Position numbers and translations under genes: made by a program
Assembly (NCBI GenBank): GCA_964017045.1
Contig: OZ024808.1
Coordinates: forward strand, 31,278,013 to 31,342,012
Length of the DNA stretch: 64,000 nucleotides
Reading direction: 5' to 3'
Source of the DNA: Omphiscola glabra
Taxonomy: Eukaryota > Mollusca > Gastropoda > Lymnaeidae
Shown here: piece by piece, positions 57,901-62,151 of the stretch
Numbering within the stretch: the first letter of the stretch is position 1
Layout of the letters: every line of letters begins with the position of its first letter
The notes under the pieces: generated by a model
Told to the model about the DNA's origin: nothing
Databases searched by the model: none
The model's input: the letters and a program-made list of their open reading frames with translations, nothing else

Positions 57901-60691
57901 ATTTACACATTTTAAGACTGACACGCTTGTTTTTGTACCAGTACATATACACTTCTACAAAACAACCCAACCTCTCCTGTATGCTTCCGTTAGCCAGATT
58001 TTTAAACTGGGCTATCTCCGAGAGACTTGATTTTTGAGTGAACTCCACTAGATTTTTAAAAAAAAAAATATGACATTTTGATTTGTCAAACTAAAGCATC
58101 TTCACCCCCATGAAAACTTCAACTGACCTACAGTCTTGGGGGTGACCTGGCTCACATTAAACAAGTTGAAGGGTTGTGTAGATGAGGACGCTGTAGTGGT
58201 GGCTGTAGTCAGAGAAGGTGGCATAGGTTGAGATCCACTTGCTTTTGACCCAAATGTACTGAAAGCCGTCGTCTGCAAACAATGAAAACGATGCTATATT
58301 CATAGGAATATAAAACCTCTTCACATATATGTCAAACATATAGTGTAGCTTATCATACAAATCATCCATTGCCCAGCTCATCATACACCTCATCCAGTGC
58401 CTAGCTCATCATACACCTCATCCAGTGTCTAACTTATCATACACAGCATCCAGTGCCTAGCTTATCATACATATCATCCAGTGCCAAACTTATCATACAT
58501 ATCATCAATTGCTTAGCTTATCACACACATCATCCAGTGCCTAGCTTATCATACACATCATCCAGTGCCTAGCTTATCATACACAGCTTCCAGCAACTAG
58601 CTTATATAAAGCATCCAAATATTTAATAGAATTTATAAAAGCGCATGTGCGCCTCCCCCCCCTCCCCCAAACCCTCCGCACTGTCCAGCAAGTTATCTGA
58701 CTGTGATACTTCCCCCCCCCCCTGCACTGTCAAGCAAGTTATCTGACTGTGATACTTCCCCCCCCCCTGCACTGTCCAGCAAGTTATCTGACTGTGATAC
58801 TTCCCCCCCCTGCACTGTCCAGCAAGTTATCTGACTGTGATACTTCCCCCCCCCCTGCACTGTCCAGCAAGTTATCTGACTGTGATACTCCCCCCCCCCT
58901 GCACTGTCCAACAAGTTATCTGACTGTGATACTTCCCCCCCCCCCCCTGCACTGTCCAGCAAGTTATCTGACTGTGATACTTGACCAGTTGACAGATTTC
59001 TCACCAACCATCCAAACTAACATTCAAGTCATTTGGGAGTGCCAGACTGTGTTTTATAAATTCTATTAAATTTTAACTTATCTGTTGGATAGTTGGAGCG
59101 AAATATGTCACCTGGTCAGGTATCACAGCCAAATAACTTATCTGAATAGTGTGGAAGGTTGCAGAAAAATCTGTAAAGTGGTCAACTCTCCTCAGCATCA
59201 GTAAGCTAATTTTTTATTGTTGGCTTGTTTTTGCTGGCTGAATAACTTGTTATGCAGTCATGTCAGTTGTTTCCTTTTTGCCTTTTTTCAGGTTCTTCCT
59301 TTGTACTACTTATTACTTTTTACCTAATCGTATCACAGTCTCTTCCACCCTCATTATTATCATCTGCCACACTGTTTACTTCCAAATGATGCACACTAAA
59401 AAAAAATCTGCCACTTTATTAATAGAAATTAAGCCAATGTAATTCCTTAATATTTTTAAACCAACAAAACAATATTTGCAGATAAAAGAAAGTCTCAGTG
59501 TTATAGAAAGAAAGTATCAGTGTTATAGAAAGAAGGTATCAGTGTTACAGAAAGAAAGTCTCAGTGTTATAGAAAGAAAGTCTCAGTGTTACAGAAAGAA
59601 AGTCTCAGTGTTATAGAAAGAAAGTTCCTGTGTTATAGAAAGAAAGTCTCAGTGTTATAGAAAGAAAGTCTCAGTGTTATAGAAAGAAAGTCTCAGTGTT
59701 ATAGAAAGAAAGTATCAGTGTTACAGAAAGAAAGTCTCAGTGTTATAGAAAGAAAGTCTCAGTGTTATAGAAAGAAAGTCTCAGTGTTATAGAAAGAAAG
59801 TCTCAGTGTTATAGAAAGAAGGTATCAGTGTTACAGAAAGAAAGTTCCTGTGTTATAGAAAGAAAGTCTCAGTGTTATAGAAAGAAAGTATCAGTGTTAC
59901 AGAAAGAAAGTCTCAGTGTTATAGAAAGAAAGTATCAGTGTTACAGAAAGAAAGTCTCAGTGTTATAGAAAGAAAGTCTCAGTGTTATAGAAAGAAAGTC
60001 TCAGTGTTATAGAAAGAAAGTCTCAGTGTTATAGAAAGAAAGTCTCAGTGTTATAGAAAGAAAGTCTCAGTGTTATAGAAAGAAAGTCTCAGTGTTACAG
60101 AAAGAAAGTCTCAGTGTTATAGAAAGAAAGTATCAGTGTTACAGAAAGAAAGTTCCTGTGTTATAGAAAGAAAGTCTCAGTGTTATAGAAAGAAAGTCTC
60201 AGTGTTACAGAAAGAAAGTTCCTGTGTTATAGAAAGAAAGTCTCAGTGTTATAGAAAGAAAGTCCCAGTGTTATTGAAAGAAAGTCTCACTGTTATAGAA
60301 AGAAAGTCCCAGTGTTATTGAAAGAAAGTCTCAGTGTTATAGAAAGTCTCTGTGTTATAGAAAGAAAGTCACAGTGTTGTGTTATAGAAAGAAAGTCTCA
60401 GTGTTATAGAAAGTCTCTGTGTTATAGAAAGAAAGTCACAGTGTTGTGTTATAGAAAGAAAGTCTCAGTGTTATAGAAAGAAAGTCCCAGTGTTATAGAA
60501 AGAAAGCCCCAGTGTTATAGAAGTAAAGCCCCAGTGATATAAAATGAAAATCCCAGTGTTACTGAAAGAGAGGCCCAGTGTTATACTACAGAGATAACTT
60601 ACTGCAGTGTCTGCTTTAGTTGTTGCTGTAAATCTTGTTGTGGTGGGCGTACCACCAAAGAGAGGAGTCACTGTTGTGAAGCTCTGAGTAG
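16382..60691 (-). CDS. NUP214: Nucleoporin NUP214 (CAN), 27 exons, 5' end outside window
   Basis: Spliced gene. Exons in transcript order: 60691-60603, 58272-58128, 57172-56795, 56198-56125, 55120-54971, 54186-54067, 52919-52774, 52181-52008, 51006-50858, 50554-50372, 48227-47998, 45578-45359, 44982-44902, 42521-42357, 41844-41752, 38051-37884, 35398-35231, 34187-33963, 32617-32543, 29681-29575, 29076-28350, 20781-20592, 20382-20261, 19589-19446, 18802-18610, 18088-17829, 16410-16382. I checked every border by hand: all introns are GT-AG and all phases match, giving about 1600 codons. Human NUP214 is about 2090 residues; the missing part equals the beta-propeller and early linker. Family knowledge: it sits on the cytoplasmic face of the nuclear pore, binds NUP88 and NUP62 through its coiled coil, binds the DDX19 helicase through its propeller and binds export receptors such as CRM1 through its FG repeats. 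The coil, the post-coil block (NMTPEKIARLRDILSQRK) and the GLGGKPS motif near the C terminus support the identification. Confidence 0.93.
16411..17828. other. Last NUP214 intron
   Basis: AT-rich intron with five 27-bp copies (ggtgtaaactgccatagctt) at 17315-17440 and about six 17-bp copies (gatagtttggtatactg) at 17548-17665. No further exon needed by phase. Confidence 0.7.
17829..18088 (-). CDS. NUP214: NUP214 penultimate FG exon
   Basis: 260 nt, phase 2 to 1. Encodes SFASTQSPTFGQLAQTT, then several GFGSG and PFGGGFGSG motifs, SLFGQAASTPGFGQAAS and ends GGSQPTP. Donor g|gtcggt is unusual but phase-consistent. Confidence 0.87.
18385..18568. repeat. 23-bp minisatellite (intron)
   Basis: Eight virtually identical copies of ccaagttttcaagcagtgtt plus ctc. 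The 23-bp period makes all three plus frames open. Confidence 0.95.
18610..18802 (-). CDS. NUP214: NUP214 FG exon, PAFG type
   Basis: 193 nt, phase 1 to 2, strong acceptor (tcccacag). Encodes ALGGSSVFGTAPSFGSSAA, then FGAKPAF, PAFGAAPAFGSAPAF and STFGSTASGGGFS. Similar to the human APVFGSPPTFGGSPGFGG segment. Confidence 0.88.
18955..19215. repeat. Short intronic repeats
   Basis: About seven copies of gctggttgttgttta (18960-19080), then two roughly 65-bp copies containing tctatcagtagtatatgaat (19080-19200). Confidence 0.8.
19446..19589 (-). CDS. NUP214: NUP214 Gly-rich FG exon
   Basis: 144 nt, phase 1 to 1. Encodes NLFGSGGSNTFGTLGG, then TFSGTGNSGSGFSAG and ATGFGVSTQQSSG. Three FG motifs. 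Donor g|gtgagc. Confidence 0.88.
19590..19650. repeat. Two to three copies abutting an acceptor
   Basis: The unit tgattggaatacacaatggt begins exactly at the acceptor of the 19446-19589 exon. The second copy has lost the AG. Confidence 0.75.
19945..20070. repeat. 26-bp minisatellite (intron)
   Basis: Four to five copies of catgccatagtttcagacaa plus acctga. Confidence 0.88.
20261..20382 (-). CDS. NUP214: NUP214 exon with GLGGKPS motif
   Basis: 122 nt, phase 2 to 1. Encodes SSSSGPSFGFGGLGGKPS, then EEKAKQNVFGTPQVFGSP and SAQSS. FGGLGGKPSEEKAKQNVFG corresponds to human FSGLGGKPSQDAANKNPFS, a conserved landmark near the C terminus. Confidence 0.93.
20383..20470. repeat. Degenerate copies next to an acceptor
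   Basis: Three copies of tgtgaagcaaatggttttgt-like sequence. In the copy touching the exon this is the acceptor (cttcacag); in the others the final G is A. Confidence 0.7.
20592..20781 (-). CDS. NUP214: NUP214 FG exon, FGQQ type
   Basis: 190 nt, phase 1 to 2. Encodes GSAFGGQSFAFGQQSGS, then repeats of FGQQSGSAASPSTV and ends FGQQPAFGQQPS. Six FG motifs. A 42-bp coding period. Separated from the previous exon by a 7.6-kb intron carrying the Helitron. Confidence 0.9.
20880..21740. repeat. 51-bp minisatellite (intron)
   Basis: About 17 copies containing atgatcattacatgatcata and ttgacataatgcacagagga. Two variants (catgatcat or cattatcat) are ordered: the first dominates near the exon, the second distally. 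atgatcattacatgatcat is itself an inverted-repeat-like core. Confidence 0.95.
21741..22204. other. Intron spacer
   Basis: Loose repeats of agagttacatgtaacaa (21960-22060) and ccagtatgacagggattt (22160-22215). No exon. Confidence 0.6.
22205..22556. repeat. About 20-bp minisatellite (intron)
   Basis: About 17 copies of catgattaatgatgacttca with 1-4 bp indels. Confidence 0.9.
22626..27236 (+). mobile_element. Non-autonomous Helitron, about 4.6 kb
   Basis: The left end reads tctatatatataaaaatgaa, a usual animal Helitron 5' terminus (TC start). The right end has the stem ggcat-ttgcaacgc-like loop-atgcc followed by gggtactcg and ctag, i.e. a 3' hairpin about 9 bases before CTRR. The flanks are A on the left and T on the right, the Helitron A|T target. 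The inside holds about six pairs of degenerate 180-bp blocks (each with gcgctcctacaccattcat and ttcttatatgagct) at 22670-25130 and more at 26580-26990. No Rep/helicase ORF is visible, so it must have been mobilised in trans. Confidence 0.85.
27237..28325. repeat. 47-bp minisatellite into which the Helitron inserted
   Basis: About 23 copies containing tcagatataatttattgtta and gttttgttgtgtcatctgta plus tgtca. It ends about 20 bp from the donor of exon 28350-29076. The bases left of the Helitron (tctgtatgtca) are the end of one unit and the bases to its right start the next. Confidence 0.95.
28350..29076 (-). CDS. NUP214: NUP214 large FG-repeat exon
   Basis: 727 nt, phase 0 to 1; the largest exon here. 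Encodes more than a dozen FG motifs, mostly S-x-F-G-G separated by Ser/Thr/Ala spacers, and ends APGFGSSNNS. A 12-residue unit (VFGGSAATPSSS) occurs three times with near-identical codons, a 36-bp coding minisatellite. Disordered hydrogel-type domain that binds transport receptors. The plus strand is also open for 251 codons as a by-product of base composition. Confidence 0.92.
29365..29590. repeat. NUP214: 23-bp array made of 5' splice-site copies
   Basis: About nine copies of cactagtggacactcactta plus cct. On the minus strand every unit reads tccactagtgag|gt(a/t)agtg, identical to the true donor at 29574. Confidence 0.93.
29575..29681 (-). CDS. NUP214: NUP214 spacer exon with tandem donor array
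   Basis: 107 nt, phase 1 to 0. Encodes APDSVSTSASTTATAKRS, then SDEADSTSVTVAPVSTSE. No FG. The 3' edge (tccactagtgag|gtaagt) is the unit of the 23-bp array that follows. Confidence 0.82.
29942..30232. repeat. 33-bp minisatellite (intron)
   Basis: Nine copies of gtaggtacctaactagtgag plus tcaatcatggtct; three successive sub-variants. Frames stay open on both strands because 33 is divisible by 3. Confidence 0.95.
30318..31525. repeat. 14-bp array with 448-bp higher-order duplication
   Basis: About 85 copies of catatagtgactag. A variant string starting at catgaagtga recurs at 30603 and 31051, with matching variants for several hundred bases. Confidence 0.93.
31735..32310. repeat. Three degenerate copies of a roughly 207-bp segment
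   Basis: Copies near 31780, 31985 and 32195 share aacgaggatataaccttt and ggcagaatgtttattcgtta, with gcgccacctagcg-like sequence between. Origin unknown. Confidence 0.8.
32464..32551. repeat. NUP214: 29-bp array of 5' splice-site copies
   Basis: Three copies (one native) of ataactatggctacctgagg plus gtgat. On the minus strand each reads tcaccctcag|gtagccatag. Confidence 0.92.
32543..32617 (-). CDS. NUP214: NUP214 short FG-domain exon
   Basis: 75 nt, phase 1 to 1. Encodes TSSIFGLKGSADGGRFSF then GTKTSPS. The last bases (tcaccctcag) and the donor gtagcc are repeated twice more at 29-bp intervals downstream. Confidence 0.86.
32868..33890. repeat. 23/24-bp minisatellite (intron)
   Basis: About 43 copies of aataggataatgtcacatca plus tgt; variants differ by an extra c (cacca) and by tgt or cgt. 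Confidence 0.95.
33963..34187 (-). CDS. NUP214: NUP214 FG-domain exon with 12-residue repeats
   Basis: 225 nt, phase 1 to 1. Three tandem units like TSVFGGTPSTTA (36-bp period) and then STPAS repeats. Donor a|gtatgt. The native acceptor (catcaacag) is the last unit of the 42-bp array in the upstream intron. Confidence 0.88.
34188..34437. repeat. NUP214: 42-bp array of 3' splice-site copies
   Basis: Native acceptor plus five copies of ctgtttatcagaatcaatca followed by agatagagtgagtaaattagaa. Minus strand: ttgattctgataaacag, against the native ttgattctcatcaacag. Confidence 0.9.
34500..34720. repeat. 36-bp minisatellite (intron)
   Basis: Six copies of atgtcattacgttacaatgt plus ttggtcatgtaagcaa. 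Open in several frames because 36 is divisible by 3. Confidence 0.93.
35030..35225. repeat. About 21-bp minisatellite (intron)
   Basis: Seven or eight copies of gctggggatcagttaagtat; it decays toward the donor at 35230. Confidence 0.85.
35231..35398 (-). CDS. NUP214: NUP214 FG-domain exon
   Basis: 168 nt, phase 1 to 1. Encodes GDSTHPDQDLMPSQTSTG, a Thr-rich middle, and DAFSFTGASAGTSIFG at the end. One FG plus one FSF. Donor g|gtgtgt. Confidence 0.85.
35738..36645. repeat. Two intronic arrays
   Basis: Two copies of about 56 bp (gacccacttacaatttga, 35738-35845), then a 58-60 bp array (ggtacatcatgtattcatga, 35920-36645) with two segregated unit variants (taaatcatg early, ggtgcttgg late). Confidence 0.9.
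36728..36935. mobile_element. hAT-like end fused to a foldback
   Basis: Begins caggggtggggaaacttt, like many hAT termini. Then an inverted repeat of about 35 bp per arm (ttgaagagacacatgaaaaa, 36788-36868), a T/A homopolymer run, and a third direct copy of the arm from 36900. No matching 3' terminus seen. Confidence 0.55.
37133..37868. repeat. Three intronic arrays
   Basis: About eight copies of ccacagaagctgtcataac (37133-37275); five copies of a 49-bp unit with ttatctacactgatacagag (37350-37627); three to four copies of a 38-bp unit with ggatatatcaatgaaactta (37720-37868), reaching the donor of exon 37884-38051. Confidence 0.9.
37884..38051 (-). CDS. NUP214: NUP214 FG-domain exon
   Basis: 168 nt, phase 1 to 1. 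Encodes GLSFGGPALFGNKSVPT, then STIFGSNATPSRNVGFSD and ends GGLPASS. Three FG motifs. The donor (agtg|gtaag) is echoed once, intact, 30 bp downstream within the adjoining 38-bp array. Confidence 0.88.
38140..38420. repeat. About 60-bp minisatellite (intron)
   Basis: Five copies of gtccatgtttcccactgact plus aacttagtcatgtacccagcc. Confidence 0.9.
38515..38970 (+). mobile_element. Probable tRNA-derived SINE
   Basis: aaccgagtggtctaaactga resembles a tRNA-Leu/Ser A-box region and ggttcaatcccc 40 bp later fits a B box (GGTTCRANNCC). A GC-rich body follows (38640-38960) unlike the neighbouring AT-rich intron. Confidence 0.5.
38971..39417. other. Intron spacer
   Basis: Two copies of a 36-bp segment (gttatgaaatgttgggccta) at 39238-39310. 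No exon. Confidence 0.6.
39418..40205. repeat. 39-bp and 51-bp minisatellites (intron)
   Basis: Three copies of a 39-bp unit with cttggccagatagctaagac (39418-39545) and about eight copies of a 51-bp unit with ggcaaagtaaaaacataaat (39790-40200). Confidence 0.92.
40206..41751. other. AT-rich intron stretch
   Basis: Contains a minus-strand piece gtggatgattttattaa followed by a G run (40560-40635) that recurs inside the Helitron near 26297, so both may share a dispersed repeat. No exon found. Confidence 0.5.
41752..41844 (-). CDS. NUP214: NUP214 FG-domain exon
   Basis: 93 nt, phase 1 to 1. Encodes AFTPVKSKTGQQVSSKD, then LFGAKTTAPAAATG. One FG motif. Donor g|gtaatg. Confidence 0.85.
42150..42225. 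repeat. 25-bp triplication (intron)
   Basis: Three copies of gtgtacaattaccttgtcca. Confidence 0.88.
42357..42521 (-). CDS. NUP214: NUP214 first exon of C-terminal FG domain
   Basis: 165 nt, phase 1 to 1. Encodes SPTLVPSGNSAFGTRGSG, then GTFTFGAGTTTT and GGIFKIPQTSVPS. Two FG motifs. Symmetric phase-1 exons run from here to 32543, so exon gain or loss here would keep frame. Confidence 0.88.
42705..43435 (-). mobile_element. 5'-truncated non-LTR retrotransposon
   Basis: Minus-strand reading gives KILGCALVLSRLDHCNSLL then SCSPKHFIEKL (43338-43437) and later GERSFSFCAPKQWNSLPLHI, RDIPTTQAFKTTLKTHLVKL and YYSH with a stop (about 42940-43085). These are the C-terminal RT blocks of L2/CR1/Jockey-like elements. 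The 3' end is tagcctagggctaggctcat and an (att)n-like tail at 42705-42725. Flanked by caatag on both sides (target-site duplication). Confidence 0.85.
43441..44502. repeat. 47-bp minisatellite (intron)
   Basis: About 22.6 nearly identical copies containing gttttgttgatatcgagtgc and tgaatgtgtacaccgtaaac. All three minus frames are open over 360 codons because a stop-free 47-bp unit rotates frames. Confidence 0.97.
44902..44982 (-). CDS. NUP214: NUP214 short spacer exon
   Basis: 81 nt, phase 1 to 1, acceptor cttctacag, donor gtgagc. Encodes DGVLLPLPGRNDAMPHAV then KSLNQAQPQ. Accepted because borders and phase fit between two secure exons; no distinctive motif. Confidence 0.75.
45085..45340. repeat. 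About 45-bp minisatellite (intron)
   Basis: Five to six copies of agccaagtttagctgatgag plus ctcccagaaacccatgttt. Confidence 0.9.
45359..45578 (-). CDS. NUP214: NUP214 acidic-tract exon
   Basis: 220 nt, phase 0 to 1. Encodes QSQLLVGQTPVSSAVP, then KQSQYYEDVTETDET and about 24 residues made almost only of Asp, Glu, Tyr, Asn and Gly, ending SAFPGISE. The QYYEDV motif matches human SQRYYEDLDEVSS after the coil. The acidic run is encoded by GAT/GAG-rich near-microsatellite DNA. Confidence 0.88.
46125..46420. repeat. About 57-bp minisatellite (intron)
   Basis: Five copies of tggctgctctgttcttaaaa plus tgcctggttgcagccatgtg. Confidence 0.92.
46421..47997. other. AT-rich intron stretch
   Basis: Small duplications only (tgacaatatctttcaatcca at 46850-46910; acaatggtgtagggtaggcc at 47475-47550). 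No exon or element identified. Confidence 0.55.
47998..48227 (-). CDS. NUP214: NUP214 disordered spacer exon
   Basis: 230 nt, phase 1 to 0. Encodes QTPKHPASIQQGLSQSRIP, then Pro/Ala/Thr-rich sequence with TAFSGVAYLKPSPQT and ends SSPFAVPGIPK. Donor aag|gttggt is non-canonical beyond GT; phase with the next exon supports it. Confidence 0.82.
48460..48590. repeat. About 55-bp duplication (intron)
   Basis: Two to three copies of gatcattcaatttctaacat plus cagcagcaattgatgaaa. Confidence 0.85.
48660..49990. repeat. 23-bp minisatellite, 1.3 kb (intron)
   Basis: More than 55 copies of aatctctggtctgaaagtat plus aga, with shorter 18-bp variants lacking tctga. Longest array by copy length in the right half. 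Confidence 0.96.
50372..50554 (-). CDS. NUP214: NUP214 low-complexity Pro/Gln exon
   Basis: 183 nt, phase 1 to 1, after acceptor ttatttttag. Encodes NLSMSRIVAQTPGRSPNS, then a Gln/Pro-rich stretch ending PVPTGLLKLAN. No FG motif. Disordered spacer after the coil. Confidence 0.85.
50570..50815. repeat. Degenerate 27-28 bp array (intron)
   Basis: Eight or so diverged copies of gactaaaatagtcacagacc plus tactagt. Confidence 0.8.
50858..51006 (-). CDS. NUP214: NUP214 post-coil conserved exon
   Basis: 149 nt, phase 2 to 1. Encodes DTPSPLRVPQNLGVTLASVV, then NMTPEKIARLRDILSQRK and VPRVKSSTP. The block matches human [23 protein letters not shown], a diagnostic NUP214 segment just after the coil. 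Confidence 0.94.
51120..51430. repeat. 33-bp minisatellite (intron)
   Basis: Nine copies of gaagctatagacaaagttta plus agcaatcgtttgt. Confidence 0.94.
51540..51950. repeat. Irregular catca/acatc-rich array (intron)
   Basis: Loose repeats of catcacatcatgacaacatc without a strict period. Confidence 0.8.
52008..52181 (-). CDS. NUP214: NUP214 coiled-coil exon D
   Basis: 174 nt, phase 2 to 2. Encodes LHTPTGDTIFKTIKNNN, then the helix VSQREQLRKLENQLKNLKLY, then TTASNRDIDIVSRSVLN. Corresponds to human ...[21 protein letters not shown]...LQQLRLYKQT, the last coil segment. Confidence 0.94.
52200..52465. repeat. 37-bp minisatellite (intron)
   Basis: About seven copies of agacagggtaaaacactaga plus gtagaattgccttcata. 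Confidence 0.92.
52774..52919 (-). CDS. NUP214: NUP214 coiled-coil exon C
   Basis: 146 nt, phase 0 to 2. Encodes KRVLDPSSAQKLRSVQQM followed by a helix with VLDAVWQEHLDKKRKDE. Matches the human region KRPLDPKSEAQLQ...VNDVLDLEWDQHLEQKK. Donor aaaa|gtatat is weaker than average. Confidence 0.93.
52985..53904. other. AT-rich intron stretch
   Basis: An (att)n tract at 53350-53375 and no array or exon. 53905-53985 then carries five copies of ggagcaggccaatgatat. Confidence 0.6.
54067..54186 (-). CDS. NUP214: NUP214 coiled-coil exon B
   Basis: 40 codons, phase 0 to 0. Encodes DQQREAQEQKSLCFNLFAM and then AEECKASLHREADPYYNSLLQ. Continues the coil. The acceptor (gatttcag) is repeated many times in the 38-bp array immediately upstream in the intron. 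Confidence 0.9.
54187..54597. repeat. NUP214: 38-bp array of 3' splice-site copies
   Basis: About ten copies of cctgaaatcatagatcaatc plus atcatatagacaaatact. Minus strand of most units: gatctatgatttcag|ga, the same as the native acceptor at 54187. Confidence 0.92.
54795..54962. repeat. 18-bp minisatellite beside a donor
   Basis: About nine copies of atagttctatgatagtt; ends 7 bp short of the donor at 54970. Confidence 0.88.
54971..55120 (-). CDS. NUP214: NUP214 coiled-coil exon A
   Basis: Exactly 50 codons, phase 0 to 0. Begins ITDFEKELNELRTRSKK and contains KVGTQDEKQFLRRETEQM. This aligns with the start of the human NUP214 coil (pattern F-x-K-E-L-x-E-L-x-x-R-x-x-K then V-G-T). Heptad-like Leu/Phe spacing with many Glu, Lys and Arg. 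The acceptor is the template of the 44-bp array that fills the upstream intron. Confidence 0.95.
55121..55727. repeat. NUP214: 44-bp array of 3' splice-site copies
   Basis: Thirteen extra copies of caaagtcagttatctgaaga plus caaaattaatatcattggta(g/t)aaa beside the native one; spacing exactly 44 bp. Each copy holds the last intron bases (ttttgtcttcag) and the first 15 or so exon bases. Confidence 0.96.
55728..56124. other. Intron spacer
   Basis: Unique AT-rich intron without recognised elements. Confidence 0.6.
56125..56198 (-). CDS. NUP214: NUP214 exon entering the coiled coil
   Basis: A 74-nt exon with a very strong acceptor (tttttctctgcag). It encodes AIQQPATANIEATVDSAF then TQNIIEE, the lead-in to the coiled coil. 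Phase 1 in, phase 0 out, donor gtagtt. Confidence 0.88.
56398..56716. mobile_element. hAT-type MITE, 319 bp
   Basis: Terminal inverted repeats caggggtccttaaact and, reversed on the right, caggggtccacaaact (14 of 16 match). No coding capacity. The flanks atacacaa and atgtagaa give only an imperfect 8-bp target duplication. Confidence 0.75.
56795..57172 (-). CDS. NUP214: NUP214 linker exon, tandem FGTPQ repeats
   Basis: Encodes about seven tandem units of the form TSVFGTPQGQL (one reads VLGAPQ), then a Pro-rich segment ending SLTGLAQ. DNA period is 33 bp, i.e. 11 codons, so copy-number change stays in frame. Acceptor placed at tgacag|gt (57172); a nearby aag|tg (57178) is also phase-compatible. 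Phase 1 in and out, donor g|gtaag. Confidence 0.85.
57520..57925. repeat. 16-bp minisatellite (intron)
   Basis: About 25 copies of actctaagactgacac, with attctaag variants. Confidence 0.95.
58128..58272 (-). CDS. NUP214: NUP214 linker exon with single FG
   Basis: Starts in phase 0 after tttgcag and encodes TTAFSTFGSKASGSQPMPP, then Ser/Thr-rich sequence ending NLFNVSQVTPKT. Two donors overlap: gtaggt (exon end 58132, phase 0) and tag|gtcagt (exon end 58128, phase 1). Only the second keeps frame with a good acceptor of the next exon, so I chose 58128. Confidence 0.78.
58345..58605. repeat. 28-bp minisatellite (intron)
   Basis: About nine copies of cagtgcctagcttatcatac plus acatcatc. Confidence 0.9.
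58680..58985. repeat. C-run minisatellite, 43-48 bp (intron)
   Basis: Seven copies of ctgcactgtccagcaagtta plus tctgactgtgatact and a C run of 7-13 bases. On the transcribed (minus) RNA these are G runs. Confidence 0.93.
58986..59474. other. Intron spacer
   Basis: No array, exon or element recognised. Confidence 0.55.
59475..60590. repeat. 22-bp minisatellite, 1.1 kb (intron)
   Basis: About 50 copies of agaaagaaagtctcagtgtt plus at, ending about 10 bp from the donor of exon 60603-60691. Variants ttcctgtg and tatcagtg recur in blocks, indicating segmental amplification. Confidence 0.96.
60603..60691 (-). CDS. NUP214: NUP214 visible exon 1 (FG linker)
   Basis: Acceptor attcccag and donor gtaagt flank 89 nt. 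The first two bases complete a codon begun in an upstream exon that I do not see. It encodes TQSFTTVTPLFGGTPTT followed by a Thr/Ala-rich stretch and ends in phase 0. One FG motif (PLFGG). This is the most 5' exon I can support; it belongs to the linker between propeller and coiled coil. Confidence 0.8.
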
Positions 60692-60751
60692 CTGGGAATA
60701 AGTATAAGAGTCACAAGAGTTACACACTGGTTAGATTTTGCTGGTAAGTAA

Positions 60752-60890
60752 ATGTTTAGCTGAGTGTTTCTCAAACTGTGGTTTGGAGACCAGTGTAAAA
60801 AAAACATAAAGTGATTATTCCACAATGAACCAAACTCAAGACAACATTTTCTACTGCACTTGATTTTGAACAATTAATTACAGATGAACA
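60752..60890 (+). mobile_element. Possible hAT-derived fragment
   Basis: gagtgtttctcaaactgtgg followed by tttggagaccagtgt resembles the 5' terminus of many hAT elements. No opposite terminus found. Confidence 0.4.
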
Positions 60891-62151
60891 ACTTAAATTA
60901 TTTCAATGTAGCCCATTTGAAGACAGTGCAAATTGTAACAATTAAATTATTTAAATACAGCCCATTTGAAGACAGTGCAAATTTTAACAATTTAAATACA
61001 GCCCATTTGAAGACAGTGCAAATTGAGGATACATTTTCAGGGTTACAAAATTATGTATCTGTTATAAAACAGAGATTTATCAAGATGAAAATTTCATCAA
61101 TTTTATTTAAAAAACTTTAAATCAATGAAATTTAGATTTAATTTCACAATGAATGCCTCACTAAGTTAACAATGAATGCCTCACTAAGTTAACAATGATG
61201 AACACCTCAGTAAGTTAACAATGAATGCCTCAACAGCTAATCTCTATCTTAATCTTGATAATATCTCAAACGTACTAGCTTTCTATTACAACCTTCATCA
61301 GAAGAATGAATTATTTCAAATATATTTATTTTAGTAGGTATTCTAAATGAAAATTTCATAATGAAATTACATAAAATTGAACTATTCCCCTAAATAGAGC
61401 TTGCCTTCATCAGAACAGAACCACAAATGTTAATGCTCTATCTCCAATATTTAGAAAGTTATGATTTTTTTTAAAATCAGGAACAGCGTCAATTTTTAGA
61501 CGCCAGGAATGTATAGTTTTGGCACCCGCTATCTTCTAAAATAACTATGTTGGAACTTTCAAATCTCTTGCACACACAACCAGTTATACATATAACAAAC
61601 TAAATTTTTTTCAGGTTTGTCACTAAATTGTAAATAAAAATTTTATTCATTTGAAAACGAGCCGAAGCTCAATTTGTCAAAATATTAAAAGGGAGACAAA
61701 AAGTAAATTTTACTTCACTTTCAAAAAATCATAAAAAATTAACTAATTAAGCTATTCTTAATATCCAGGAGTCAAGTTAAAGTTAATTTAAAGCACATCA
61801 ATGTGAAATCATTAGGCAAGGGTGAAAACAACCAACTATTTTACAGAAATTATTTCAGCAAGGCATGTTCACTAAAACTAAGAAATTCATAGATTTTTAA
61901 AATTTCGTAATAAATTAACCAAGTAAGATATCCTAACAAATTGTATACAGCATTGTAGAACATGTTAATCTTTTTAATAATAAAGCAACATACTAAGGTT
62001 TAGGAAACAAAATTCTGCTCAATAATAATTATAAAAATGGTCACTTTTGCTCCAAAAATTAAAAATGTCCAACTTCTTAAGAACATTTATACAAGTAAAA
62101 AATCTGCAGGAATCATCAACTATGCATTAGTAATAATGAAAATCAATTTAC
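60891..62151. other. AT-rich non-coding stretch
   Basis: Three copies of acagcccatttgaagacagt (60905-61025) and three of acaatgaatgcctcactaag (61145-61230). No NUP214 exon found despite looking for one ending in phase 1. Confidence 0.5.
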
